Part shown: in pieces, positions 33,450 through 42,317 of the stretch
Position numbering within the stretch: position 1 is the stretch's first letter
How the letters are laid out: the number at the start of each line of letters is the position of its first letter
Assembly (NCBI GenBank): GCA_019119895.1
Contig: DWWD01000020.1
Coordinates: forward strand, 62,001-126,000
From: Candidatus Anaerostipes avistercoris
GTDB lineage: Bacteria > Bacillota > Clostridia > Lachnospirales > Lachnospiraceae
Length of the DNA stretch: 64,000 nucleotides
Direction: 5' to 3'
Translations under genes and position numbers: made by a program
The notes under the pieces: model-generated
Seen by the model: the letters and a program-made list of their open reading frames with translations, nothing else
Told to the model about the DNA's origin: nothing
Databases searched by the model: none

Positions 33450-35921
33450 ATGAAAAAGAGTAAATGTATTTTTTGCATGAATGAAAAAGAGGAATCAGAG
33501 CAAATTTGTCCGGTTTGCAAAAAGGGATTGTGGGAATATGAATGGCGGGAAGGCTTTCTGGAGCCATATGTTGTGCTTCGCAGTAAATATATGATAGGAG
33601 CGGCTTTGGAACAGGATGGACATACTGTGCGGTATGCAGGATATGATCTTGTGCTGGAACAAAAAGTACTGGTATATGAATATCCGGAAGAGTTTTGGAG
33701 GGCAGAAAAAGAGCAGAAAGTAAAGGGTGTGTTCGGGAAAATTTTGTCTTCCGGTATGGCGGTAATCAAGGATTACTTTTTGGAAAATGGAAAGGGATAT
33801 ATGATTACAACATTCCCGGAAGGAGAGGGCCTTGAAAACTATATAAAGAAAAGACACAAAATAGAGGAAGAGGAAGTAATACGTTTACTTCGCCCGGTTC
33901 TGCGGGCGGTAAGCGGACTTCACGCTGCCGGACAGATTCATGGGAATATTACGCCAGATCATTTGATGGTAATGAAAGATGGGACGCTTCGGTTATTGGC
34001 AGACTGTAAAGGCAGAGTGTCTGAAGGAAATACGGATGAGTATAAAGCGCCGGAGCAGCAGGATAGTGAAGGAATTCTGGGACCATGGACTGATGTGTAT
34101 GCGCTTTGTGCAGTATGGTATGAAATGGTTACAGGACACAAAATTCAAGCAGCATCTGACCGAATGAAAAATGACAGTGTAAGAAGTCCGCATTGGTATA
34201 CAAAAATCCGAGATAAAACAGAACGGGCATTAATGCAGGGAATATCTCTGGAATCTCAGATGAGGTTCTTTTCTATTGGAAATTTGCTGGAAAGTATAGA
34301 TCTTCCGAGAGAAGAGGAGGAGCGGGAAATGGGAGTAATCCGCCATATCTGGGGAGATGCCTGGCTGAATACTTCGCAGCAGGAGAAGAAAAGGAAAAGG
34401 AAAAAACGAGTAAAAGGGTATCTTTTGAAGAGAATAGCAATCGGTATGATTTGTCTGGCCGCTTTGGCGGGAATGTCGTCAGTTGGTATTTATGTATATA
34501 TTCAGACGCATCAGCCGGATTATTTTGCCTGGAAAGTAGAGCGTGAACAGAAAAAAATAAAAAATGAACAAAACGAAAAGGTTTTTGATAAAAAAGATTT
34601 GGAATATGCAGAAATAAGAGAGTATCTTTTGCAATACGGAGAAGAAAAGAAATACGACGGCTATTCTGAATATGAAGTAAAGGAGAAAGACTGGGATAAA
34701 TGTCCGATTGATCAGGGAGGTGAAAATACTTTCTGTATTGATTTTGAAACTGCGAAAAATGCGGTAGAATATTATATGGGGATAGATCAAAAACTGGATT
34801 TGGCAGATGAGGCAGGAAGCATGCTGGGATATGTAGAAGATGATGAGAAAGGGAGAATTCGATTGTCTTCGGGTAAAGATGAAACCTATAAGGTTCGGGG
34901 TAAAACAGAGACGGCCATTTTTACTTATGATCCCTTGAATGAACGACTTATGGGAATAGAGTATCAGGGTTCGAGAGAAAGGTGCATTCGTTTTCTGGAG
35001 AAGCTGTCCTCGCTGTTATTCACAGAAACATATTTGACAAAAGAAGAGTGTGTGGAATTAGGAAATCTTTCGATCCCGAGAGGAGAATCTGTTCGATTAA
35101 GACTCAATGCAAGATATCTTATTGATATTTCTTACCAGGATAATATTGCAAAGAATGAAGATTCGATTTATTCCATAAAGATACAGCCAATGTCTTCTGG
35201 TGAAGATCAATATTATTCTCTTTTTCAGGAAAATAAAAAAGATGATACAGTTTATGCGGGAAATTATAAACGAGGAAGTGAGAGGTATAAAGAATTTATT
35301 TCTTATGTGAAAGAACATGCGGTTTCCAAAGAGAAGGTGAAAGAGGATAAAGATTATCAAGACGAGAAGGAGGCTGTTCTTTATACATTGGACGAAAAAG
35401 ATGTCATACAATGGGGTGAGCCGTGCAATAATTATCGTTTTTTGGTTCAGGCAGAAGATGTGATTCGTGATTTGAAGAAAAAAGGATACCAAATGAAAAA
35501 AATCTCCGAAAAGAAAAGGAATACGGTGGAGATACAAAAATATGGGAGTATTTTAACTACTTTTAAGACAGTTGAGCATTATCAGATGACAGAAAATATT
35601 AATTTAGGTTTGGTCAAAGATAGCATTAATGACGATGTTATACAATTAGTGGTGTATCGAAGCAATGAAAGTGCCGCAGATTTGGATGATGCTGCTGTGG
35701 ATGCTGGAGTGTCAGCGGCTGACTTTCAGAAAAAAGATAGGGAAGATCTTAAAGAATTTGTTAGTAGTATGTGGAGAAGAGTAAAATCAGAAAAGACAGC
35801 AAATTTCTTGTTTAATGAGAATCTCGAGATCATCATACAGGAATATGAAAATACTGGAAATGCGTTTTTCATTGTTCCGCTGGAGTTTGCTGGGGATTCA
35901 CCTTACTACTGGCCTCAGTAA
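33450..35921 (+). CDS. Membrane pseudokinase carrying both ectodomain types
   Basis: 823 residues with the kinase 1 layout: zinc ribbon (Cys6, 9, 20, 23), kinase-like domain ~42-285, one helix ~328-351. Every catalytic position is changed: glycine loop LEQDGHTV, Tyr76 for the VAIK Lys, HGN (Asn166) for the catalytic Asp, His171 for the metal-binding Asn, and ADC for DFG. The fold core (GPWTDVYALCAVWYEMVTG) is kept, so it is a pseudokinase and not a decayed gene. External residues ~380-598 match kinase 1's ectodomain and ~600-740 match kinase 2's. I start at ATG 33450 (TGAGG 8 bases before), matching kinase 1's N terminus. It could scaffold or regulate the two kinases. Confidence 0.85.
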   Translation: MKKSKCIFCMNEKEESEQICPVCKKGLWEYEWREGFLEPYVVLRSKYMIGAALEQDGHTVRYAGYDLVLEQKVLVYEYPEEFWRAEKEQKVKGVFGKILSSGMAVIKDYFLENGKGYMITTFPEGEGLENYIKKRHKIEEEEVIRLLRPVLRAVSGLHAAGQIHGNITPDHLMVMKDGTLRLLADCKGRVSEGNTDEYKAPEQQDSEGILGPWTDVYALCAVWYEMVTGHKIQAASDRMKNDSVRSPHWYTKIRDKTERALMQGISLESQMRFFSIGNLLESIDLPREEEEREMGVIRHIWGDAWLNTSQQEKKRKRKKRVKGYLLKRIAIGMICLAALAGMSSVGIYVYIQTHQPDYFAWKVEREQKKIKNEQNEKVFDKKDLEYAEIREYLLQYGEEKKYDGYSEYEVKEKDWDKCPIDQGGENTFCIDFETAKNAVEYYMGIDQKLDLADEAGSMLGYVEDDEKGRIRLSSGKDETYKVRGKTETAIFTYDPLNERLMGIEYQGSRERCIRFLEKLSSLLFTETYLTKEECVELGNLSIPRGESVRLRLNARYLIDISYQDNIAKNEDSIYSIKIQPMSSGEDQYYSLFQENKKDDTVYAGNYKRGSERYKEFISYVKEHAVSKEKVKEDKDYQDEKEAVLYTLDEKDVIQWGEPCNNYRFLVQAEDVIRDLKKKGYQMKKISEKKRNTVEIQKYGSILTTFKTVEHYQMTENINLGLVKDSINDDVIQLVVYRSNESAADLDDAAVDAGVSAADFQKKDREDLKEFVSSMWRRVKSEKTANFLFNENLEIIIQEYENTGNAFFIVPLEFAGDSPYYWPQ

Positions 35922-35927
35922 CAAAAA

Positions 35928-36458
35928 TCAGGTTTCTATGAGTGTGGTGTTTTTGGGAGCATAATTGCTTTCCGGATTCTCATCGACACTGATCCATTTT
36001 CCTGCAAGATCATCGTAAGAAAAAGAACTTTCTTTGGCAGCCTGCTTACGTTCCAGTTCCTCTTTATACAGAGTTTCCAGGTTCTCCTTTTCAATGTCTG
36101 ACAGAGAAGCGCTGTCGTAGTCGTTGGAAGGATGATACCAGCTGATGGTTTCAAAATACTTTTTTGTTTTTTCTGAGCAGACCCGCTTGCCGTGTCTTGC
36201 AGTGATTTCACATCGTGCAATTCTTAATTCCTGATCCGATAATGCAGTCGCTTCTTCACTGGTGATCAGCCGGGTGTCGCTGTATGGAAGAAGCTCTATG
36301 TTCTTTTTTTCGACAGGAGCTGGAGCTTCTGTCTGCTTTGCTTCGGCCTTCTTGGGCGGAAAACGTTTCGTCCAATTAGATGAAAATGACCGGACGGCAG
36401 CAGCGGAAATGATCATAACAAAAACAGCCAGCATCAAAGCGGTGATTTTCTTTAACAT
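35928..36458 (-). CDS. Secreted or membrane-anchored YARHG-domain protein
   Basis: 176 residues. N-terminal hydrophobic segment (~6-27, LMLAVFVMIISAAAV) is a signal anchor without a lipobox Cys. A Pro/Lys/Glu-rich linker follows, then a YARHG domain (~75-140): the hallmark ITARHGKRV and the later YFETISWYHP are visible. YARHG domains sit in extracellular proteins of Clostridia, often next to kinases, and are thought to bind a ligand or the cell wall. AGGAGG precedes the start. It converges on the pseudokinase gene with 6 bases between the stops. Confidence 0.8.
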   Translation of the reverse strand: MLKKITALMLAVFVMIISAAAVRSFSSNWTKRFPPKKAEAKQTEAPAPVEKKNIELLPYSDTRLITSEEATALSDQELRIARCEITARHGKRVCSEKTKKYFETISWYHPSNDYDSASLSDIEKENLETLYKEELERKQAAKESSFSYDDLAGKWISVDENPESNYAPKNTTLIET

Positions 36459-36489
36459 GTCGGTTCCTCCTATCTTTTAATATGATGTT

Positions 36490-37281
36490 TTAAATCAGCG
36501 GGCGGTAAGAATCCAGTAATTGATCAATTTGTTCCTGGGAAGGATTTTTATAGGTTGGAGAAACATGGACATATTCGTAAGTTTCTGCAACTGGGCTCCA
36601 TGTCCAGTTAGAACCAATCTGTTTAAAAAAGTCATCGATATTATCATAAGTTTCTCCTAATGCATAAAACTGGGATGGTTTTTTGCCGGTCCATTTTTCG
36701 CCTTTAACCTTAATAAGAACAGTTGATTTCATTTGTCCGTTGGAAAATGTCATTTTGCTGGCATCGACTCCGCTATATTCGATTGATGATTTTCTGGAAG
36801 AATCTGTGTAAAAAGTATTTTGTTCAGTTTTGTAGTCATAGCACAGATTTTCAACCAGCCACGCGTATTCGCCATTGGAATTAACATAAAGTCCGGGAAA
36901 ATCTGCACTTTGGCCATCGTAAGAAAATTTTGTGTATTGTAAATTCTGACTGTCATCATAGTAAAAAATCACAGCGTTTCCGAGTAATCCGTTTGCACCG
37001 ATCTGGGTTACAATATGTAATTCAGGAATGCCGTCAAAATCAAGATCTTTTAATGTACATTCTGTACCATCTTCAATGGACATATAATCTTCTATATGAT
37101 GGAGAACATCCGCATACCCGGATTTCCAGTCAAATTCTTCGTTTTCTTCTTTATTTTCTCCTGGTATGAATGATTGAATTTGCTTTGTTTCATTTGATGA
37201 TTTCAGTATAAATCCTGTTTTGGAAAATTTGTTTTTTGATGAGAGAAAAACAAATTGGCTCGGTATGATCGTTAGAATCAT
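36490..37281 (-). CDS. Exported-type protein, probably 5'-truncated
   Basis: 263 residues, no family I can name. LKDLDFDGIPELHIV near residue 80 is a calcium-loop-like motif seen in secreted repeat proteins (FG-GAP/dockerin style), followed by strand-rich sequence (AVIFYYDDSQNLQYTKFSYD). The N terminus is odd: ATG 37281 has no ribosome-binding site, only a weak hydrophobic stretch replaces a signal peptide, and the start lies 20 bases from the divergent VWA gene. I think the original 5' end has been lost. It precedes the YARHG gene on the same strand and may be co-expressed with it. Confidence 0.6.
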   Translation of the reverse strand: MILTIIPSQFVFLSSKNKFSKTGFILKSSNETKQIQSFIPGENKEENEEFDWKSGYADVLHHIEDYMSIEDGTECTLKDLDFDGIPELHIVTQIGANGLLGNAVIFYYDDSQNLQYTKFSYDGQSADFPGLYVNSNGEYAWLVENLCYDYKTEQNTFYTDSSRKSSIEYSGVDASKMTFSNGQMKSTVLIKVKGEKWTGKKPSQFYALGETYDNIDDFFKQIGSNWTWSPVAETYEYVHVSPTYKNPSQEQIDQLLDSYRPLI

Positions 37282-37310
37282 CTTCAGAAAAGGAAAGGAG
37301 AGTGAGGAAG

Positions 37311-37877
37311 GTGAAGAATAACAGCATCAAAGAAATGATATGCATTCTTGATCAAAGCGGCTCCATGTATGGAAGGGAAGAGGATACGATCAGAAGTTAC
37401 AATGATATGCTGAAAGAACAAAAGCAGCAGGAGGGCGAGGCTTATATTACAACGGCCTTATTCAGCGACCAATGCCATATTCTTTACCGGCATATGCCGA
37501 TCCGGCAGGCAGAGGCTTTGACGCAGATGGAGTACCATGCTTATGGCAATACAGCATTATTTGACGCCATAGGAACGGTGTTTGAAGAAGTGGAACCGGA
37601 AAAAGATGAGAAGGTCCTTGTTTTCATTATGACAGACGGTATGGAGAATGCCAGTATACAATATGACCAGAAAAAGGTCCGGCATCTAATACAGGAAAAA
37701 CAAAGAAAAGGATGGGAAATTCTGTTTTTTGGAACGGAAATGCGGATTTTGGATCTGGCAGAAGAGACAGGAATTAAAAAAGAACATACCATGTATTATT
37801 CGAAAGACTTTGAGGGGATCCGGACAGGATACGAACTGGCAGGAAACAGATTTTCCGAAATACGAAAAGAAAAATAA
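37311..37877 (+). CDS. VWA-domain protein with intact metal site
   Basis: 188-residue cytosolic protein consisting of one von Willebrand A domain. The metal-ion site is complete: DQSGSM (Asp14, Ser16, Ser18), a Thr in GNTALFDAIG, and Asp in IMTDGMENAS. Such proteins bind partners through a divalent metal and are frequent beside bacterial Ser/Thr kinases. GTG 37311 is preferred (GGAG 10 bases upstream); GTG 37302 is too close to it. It is the only member of this island's right half that has a clear binding activity, so it may read out phosphorylation by the kinases; inference. Confidence 0.82.
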   Translation: MKNNSIKEMICILDQSGSMYGREEDTIRSYNDMLKEQKQQEGEAYITTALFSDQCHILYRHMPIRQAEALTQMEYHAYGNTALFDAIGTVFEEVEPEKDEKVLVFIMTDGMENASIQYDQKKVRHLIQEKQRKGWEILFFGTEMRILDLAEETGIKKEHTMYYSKDFEGIRTGYELAGNRFSEIRKEK

Positions 37878-37969
37878 GCAGGAAAAACAAATTTTCCAAA
37901 ACAGAATTTATACTGAGAATAGAAAGAAAACAACAACGGCACAGGCGAAACACAAAGGAGGAAATGAAG

Positions 37970-38127
37970 ATGAAAAAAAGATTGGGAATGGTTTTCATGG
38001 CGTTGGGAATGATGGCAGCGATGCTGACCGGCTGTCAGATGGGATCCATTGAAGGAACCTGGACGGCGGAGAATTAACACTGGCAGGCACTGATGGGGCA
38101 AGCGCTCTGGTATTCGAAAAAGAATAG
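37970..38127 (+). pseudogene. Frameshifted small lipoprotein
   Basis: A good ribosome-binding site (AAAGGAGG) precedes ATG 37970, which encodes a lipoprotein signal with lipobox LTGC (residues 19-22), then SIEGTWTAEN and a stop at 38077. The -1/+1 frame continues in register as GELTLAGTDGASALVFEKE and stops at 38127. Together they look like one small exported beta-rich domain (GTW...DGxLTLTGTDG) broken by a frameshift, perhaps with an internal deletion. Followed by a terminator at 38158. Confidence 0.6.
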
Positions 38128-38157
38128 GACGGCAGGGGAATTACATATATAATAGAA

Positions 38158-38185
38158 GAAAAGCACTCGCGGGTGCTTTTTTTCG
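38158..38185 (+). terminator. Intrinsic terminator
   Basis: AGCAC and GTGCT pair around a short loop, followed by seven T. Confidence 0.75.
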
Positions 38186-38256
38186 TTGCGCAAAATAATA
38201 CCGGGTCTAAAATCAGAAACAATACGAAAAAACTGAAAAGAAATAATAGAAAACAC

Positions 38257-38285
38257 TTGAAAAATAATAAAAAATAATCTATAAT
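38257..38285 (+). promoter_or_regulatory. Promoter of the first glycyl-radical locus
   Basis: TTGAAA at 38257-38262 and a perfect TATAAT at 38280-38285 with 17 bases between. The surrounding ~100 bases are extremely A-rich. Confidence 0.7.
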
Positions 38286-38330
38286 AATAAAAAACAAGAA
38301 AACAGGGGACAGCGGAAAGGAGAATGAAGG

Positions 38331-40685
38331 ATGGAAGAACTTTATCAGACAGAACGGGTGACTTACTTAAAAGATAAAATGCTGTCAGAGCCAAGATATG
38401 CCTCAATTGAGCAGGCTCTGATTATTACAGATACATATAAGAAAAATGAAGGACAGCCAAAAATCATACAGAGGGCAAAATCCCTGAAAGCTGCATTGGA
38501 GCAGATTGCCATCAGCGCGGAACCGGAGGAATTAATCGTAGGAAATCGTACCGCAGGCGTCCGCTATGGCGTTGTCTTTCCAGAAAGCGGAAGCACCTGG
38601 GTGGACAAAGAATTTGAAACCCTGCCGACAAGACCTCAGGACAGATTCAACGTTCACCAGGAAGATATCGACACATTTCGTCAGGTGATCAAACCATACT
38701 GGAAAGGAAAGTCACTGGAGGATATTCTGGTGCAGAGATACGGAAAAAAAATTGATGAAATTGCTAAAGTCGTAAAAATCAATCAGAAAGACCACGCACA
38801 GGGACATATCTGTCCGAATTGTGAAAAATGGCTGGAAACGGGACCGAAAGGACTTCAGGAAGAAGCAGAAGCAAAACTGAAAACATGCAGTGAAGAACAT
38901 AAAGACTTTTATAAAAGTGTCCGGATCGTCATGGAAGGAGCAGAGGATTTTATGATGCGTTATCATGATTTCATGATGAATCTGGCAGAAAAAGAAATGG
39001 ATGAGGATAAGAAAAAGGACATTCTCACCGTTGCGGAGAACTGCAGGAACTTAAGCGAACGTCCGCCGAAAACCTTTCATGAAGCGGTGCAGTCCGTCTG
39101 GTTTTTATTTGTGATCCTTCAGATGGAATCCAACGCATCTTCTTTTTCTCCTGGAAGACTGGACCAGCATCTGATTTCTTTCTACACAAAAGACATAGAA
39201 GAAGGGAAACTGACCAGACAGGATGCTTTGGAAATTATCGAATGTCTCTGGTTGAAATTTAATGAGATCGTATATATGAGGAATTCCCACGGTGCAAAAT
39301 ATTTCGCAGGATTCCCGATTGGTTTTAATATTGCGGCAGGAGGACAGGATGAAAACGGAAATGATTATGTGAATGATCTGTCTTTCCTGTTTTTGCAGGC
39401 GCAGAAACATCTGGGACTTCCGCAGCCCAATCTGTCCGTCAGACTTCATGAAAGAACCGGAGATGCTCTGCTGAAGGAAGCTGTAAGAACCGTTGCGAAA
39501 GGAAGCGGAATGCCGCAGTTTTTTAATGACAAGGCAGTGATTCCGTCCATGGAAGAGCTGGGAATCGAGGAAAAGGATGCCTTAAATTATGCGATCGTAG
39601 GCTGCGTGGAACTGACAACCCAGGGAAACAATCTGGGATGGAGTGATTCCGCCATGTTTAATCTTAATAAAGCGCTGGAAGCGGCGCTGACCGGAGGCAT
39701 CTGTCTTCTGACCGGAGAGCGCTTTGCGCCGGATTACGGCAATCTGGAGGACTATGAGACCTTTGAGGATCTGGAAGAAGCGTTCCGCCGTCAGATTGAT
39801 TATTTTATGGATAAGATGATCCTGGCATGTGAAGAAGTAGAAAAAGTACATATTGATCTGCTGCCGTCACCGTTCTTATCTTCTGTGGTCGATAACTGTA
39901 TGGAAGACGGCATCGATGTAACGGCAGGCGGAGCAAAATACAATCTGTCTGGTATTCAGATGATTCAGGTAGCGAACCTGGCAGACAGCCTGGCGGCCAT
40001 CAAGCAGCTGATTTTCGATGAGGGCAAAGTGGAAAAAGGTGAGATGCTGGACGCCCTGAAACATGATTTTGAAGGGTATGAGTTCCTGCGCACCATGTGT
40101 CTGAACAAAGTTCCGAAGTATGGAAATGATGTGGACTGGGTGGATGCCATGGGAACCAAATGGGCAGAGTATTTTAAAAATCGTCTCCGTACCTTCACCA
40201 ATTACCGGGGAGGCCCGTATCACACCGGCATGTACACGGTATCCGCCCATGTTCCGATGGGCGAAAATGTCGGCGCCACACCGGACGGACGTCATGCGAA
40301 AGAACCGCTGGCAGACGGCGGAATGTCACCGGTTTACGGCAGAGATGTAAAAGGTCCGACCGCGGTATTGAAATCCGTATCCAAGCTGGATAAGAATTTA
40401 ACGACCAACGGCGGCCTGTTAAATATGAAATTCCTGCCGGAATTCTTCAAAAACGAAGCGGGAATCGATAAATTTGCCAAATTCCTCCGCAGTTTTGTAG
40501 ATCTTGAGATACCGCACATTCAGTTTAATGTAGTGCGCAAGGAAGATTTGATCGCAGCGAAAAAGAATCCGGAACAGTACCGCGGCCTTACGGTCCGTGT
40601 GGCAGGATATACAGCGTATTTTACGGAGCTGGCAGACGAGCTGCAGAATGAAATCATTGCCCGCACCAGTTATGGAGATATTTAA
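38331..40685 (+). CDS. Glycyl-radical enzyme of unknown substrate
   Basis: 784-residue member of the PFL / glycerol-dehydratase glycyl-radical group. The thiyl Cys425 with Glu427 lies in AIVGCVELTTQG, and radical Gly759 in RVAGYTAYF near the C terminus; both are required and present. The Cys-x-Glu pair is typical of dehydratases and C-X lyases, unlike true pyruvate formate-lyase. The active-site stretch after it (NNLGWSDSAMFNL) differs from glycerol, choline, hydroxyproline and PflD-type enzymes as I remember them. It is followed without a gap by its activase. No transporter or aldolase is attached, so the substrate is open. Confidence 0.85.
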   Translation: MEELYQTERVTYLKDKMLSEPRYASIEQALIITDTYKKNEGQPKIIQRAKSLKAALEQIAISAEPEELIVGNRTAGVRYGVVFPESGSTWVDKEFETLPTRPQDRFNVHQEDIDTFRQVIKPYWKGKSLEDILVQRYGKKIDEIAKVVKINQKDHAQGHICPNCEKWLETGPKGLQEEAEAKLKTCSEEHKDFYKSVRIVMEGAEDFMMRYHDFMMNLAEKEMDEDKKKDILTVAENCRNLSERPPKTFHEAVQSVWFLFVILQMESNASSFSPGRLDQHLISFYTKDIEEGKLTRQDALEIIECLWLKFNEIVYMRNSHGAKYFAGFPIGFNIAAGGQDENGNDYVNDLSFLFLQAQKHLGLPQPNLSVRLHERTGDALLKEAVRTVAKGSGMPQFFNDKAVIPSMEELGIEEKDALNYAIVGCVELTTQGNNLGWSDSAMFNLNKALEAALTGGICLLTGERFAPDYGNLEDYETFEDLEEAFRRQIDYFMDKMILACEEVEKVHIDLLPSPFLSSVVDNCMEDGIDVTAGGAKYNLSGIQMIQVANLADSLAAIKQLIFDEGKVEKGEMLDALKHDFEGYEFLRTMCLNKVPKYGNDVDWVDAMGTKWAEYFKNRLRTFTNYRGGPYHTGMYTVSAHVPMGENVGATPDGRHAKEPLADGGMSPVYGRDVKGPTAVLKSVSKLDKNLTTNGGLLNMKFLPEFFKNEAGIDKFAKFLRSFVDLEIPHIQFNVVRKEDLIAAKKNPEQYRGLTVRVAGYTAYFTELADELQNEIIARTSYGDI

Positions 40686-41597
40686 ATGAAAGGACAGGTA
40701 TTTGATATCCGCAGATTTTCCACTCATGATGGAGACGGCATCCGCACGACCGTATTTTTAAAAGGATGCCCTCTCTCCTGTGTCTGGTGTCAGAATCCAG
40801 AAGGAATCTCTGCGAAAAAGAGACCGCTGTATTTTGAAAACCGGTGCATCCACTGTGGAACCTGCGTGAAGAAAAGCAGAGCAGAGGGCGTAAAAATCGA
40901 AAATGGGAAAATCCATCTGAATCCCAAAGCGGCAGAAGACTGGGCAGAAATTATAGACTGGTGTCCGGCCGGAGCTATTGAAATGGATTCCAGAGAAATG
41001 ACGGTTGGGGAAGTCATGGAAGAAATCCGGAAAGATGAAGTATTTTACCGCCACGGCGGCGGGGTCACCCTTTCCGGCGGAGAGCCGTTGTTCCAGTGGG
41101 AATTTGCACTGGAATTGCTGAAACAGTGCAGGGAAGAAGGAATCCATACGGCAATCGAGACTTCTTTGTATGTCAGACAGGAAATCCTGGAAGCAGTCCT
41201 GCCGTATCTGGACCGCATTTTCGCGGATTTCAAGCTGGAAAATGACGGGCTTCATAAGAAATATACAGGAGTTTCCAATGAAAGAATCCGGAGAAATTTG
41301 AAATTCCTGCTGAAATCAGAGAAAAAAGACGCGGTCATTATCCGGACGCCGATGATTCCGGGAATGACAGCGACAAAAGAAAATATAGAAGCAGTGGGAA
41401 GATGGATCAGCGGGATTTATCCGGAAGTTTCCTATGAAATCTTAAACTATAATCCCCTGGCAGAATCCAAATATCACCTGATCGATCAGGAGTACTGTTT
41501 TGAGGATAACCCGAAACTGTATACAAAGGAACAAATGGCAGAATTCCGTTCCTGGGCAGAGCAGGGCGGAGTAAAGCATGTAATTATTGAATCATAG
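40686..41597 (+). CDS. Glycyl-radical enzyme activase (radical SAM)
   Basis: Installs the glycyl radical on the enzyme encoded upstream, using SAM and a 4Fe-4S cluster. 303 residues. Radical SAM cysteines are C28-x3-C32-x2-C35 in KGCPLSCVWCQNP. The inserted ferredoxin-like part has only Cys54, 57, 60 and 93 (CIHCGTC ... WCPAGAIE), enough for one auxiliary cluster, where the second activase in this window has two. VTLSGGEPLFQ binds SAM. ATG follows the stop of the glycyl-radical gene directly, so the pair is co-translated. Confidence 0.88.
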   Translation: MKGQVFDIRRFSTHDGDGIRTTVFLKGCPLSCVWCQNPEGISAKKRPLYFENRCIHCGTCVKKSRAEGVKIENGKIHLNPKAAEDWAEIIDWCPAGAIEMDSREMTVGEVMEEIRKDEVFYRHGGGVTLSGGEPLFQWEFALELLKQCREEGIHTAIETSLYVRQEILEAVLPYLDRIFADFKLENDGLHKKYTGVSNERIRRNLKFLLKSEKKDAVIIRTPMIPGMTATKENIEAVGRWISGIYPEVSYEILNYNPLAESKYHLIDQEYCFEDNPKLYTKEQMAEFRSWAEQGGVKHVIIES

Positions 41598-41601
41598 CTG
41601 T

Positions 41602-41646
41602 AAAGAAGGAAGCGCATGTAGAATGTCATGTACTTCCTTCTTTTAT
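41602..41646. terminator. Bidirectional terminator
   Basis: GAAGGAAG and CTTCCTTC pair around a CATG/CATG inner stem, with A-rich and T-rich flanks. It separates the activase from the convergent NUDIX gene. Confidence 0.75.
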
Positions 41647-41660
41647 AGTATACAGAATTT

Positions 41661-42272
41661 TTAAATATGAAGAAATGCAAAAGGATCTTTTGGATCACTC
41701 TGAAGAAAATGAAGCAGGAGATAGTAAGCTTTTACTGACAGATTTTCTTCTTTCAGGATTCGTTTTGCCTCTTCACGGCCCACCAGCTGGACAGATAGGT
41801 CTTCGTTTGGTTCCAGATGGTCAAGATTCGGCTTTCCGGAAGCATATCCATATACCGTGCAGTTGGTTTCATCGGTCATTCCGGCGGAAGAGAAATGAGG
41901 ACGGTGCAGATATTCTTCGCAGTCGGTCGGCGTAAAGTCAAGACCGGTTTCTTCCATCATTTCCCGGACAGCAGTTTCTTTTACGGATTCTCCCGGATCG
42001 ATGAGTCCTGCCGGAAATTCGTATATGTAATCGTTGAGCGGATAGCGGAACTGGCGGATCATAATGACTTTATCATTGTTCTCACCGAAAAGGCTGTAAA
42101 TGATAACGCCGTCAGGAATCGGTTTCTTTGTGGCAGCCATCATGGTATGTTCATTTTTTCGGCTTGCTACGTAATACGGGTGAGTATCGCCAAATTTATT
42201 CTCTGCTTCCAGCTCATACAGATTCAGATATTTCACATGGGTGAGGGGCGTGATTTTATTGATTTTGCTCAT
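41661..42272 (-). CDS. NUDIX hydrolase (ADP-ribose pyrophosphatase-like)
   Basis: 203-residue cytosolic hydrolase cleaving a nucleoside-diphosphate-linked compound. The full Nudix box is present: GLIDPGESVKETAVREMMEE, then TGLD. The leading IIYSLFGENNDKVIMIRQFRYP and the loop before the box are typical of ADP-ribose / NDP-sugar pyrophosphatases. AGGAGG-like site upstream. It has no operon partner in this window. Substrate inferred from subfamily only. Confidence 0.85.
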   Translation of the reverse strand: MSKINKITPLTHVKYLNLYELEAENKFGDTHPYYVASRKNEHTMMAATKKPIPDGVIIYSLFGENNDKVIMIRQFRYPLNDYIYEFPAGLIDPGESVKETAVREMMEETGLDFTPTDCEEYLHRPHFSSAGMTDETNCTVYGYASGKPNLDHLEPNEDLSVQLVGREEAKRILKEENLSVKAYYLLLHFLQSDPKDPFAFLHI

Positions 42273-42317
42273 AACAGTGTTCCTCCTTTTGCTCTATTGT
42301 AAATCATGAGAAGAAAA

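Noticed and set aside
33450-35921. Pseudogene of a kinase
   Set aside because: Long uninterrupted frame with a good start, intact fold core, zinc ribbon, membrane helix and ectodomains; the losses are confined to catalytic sites.
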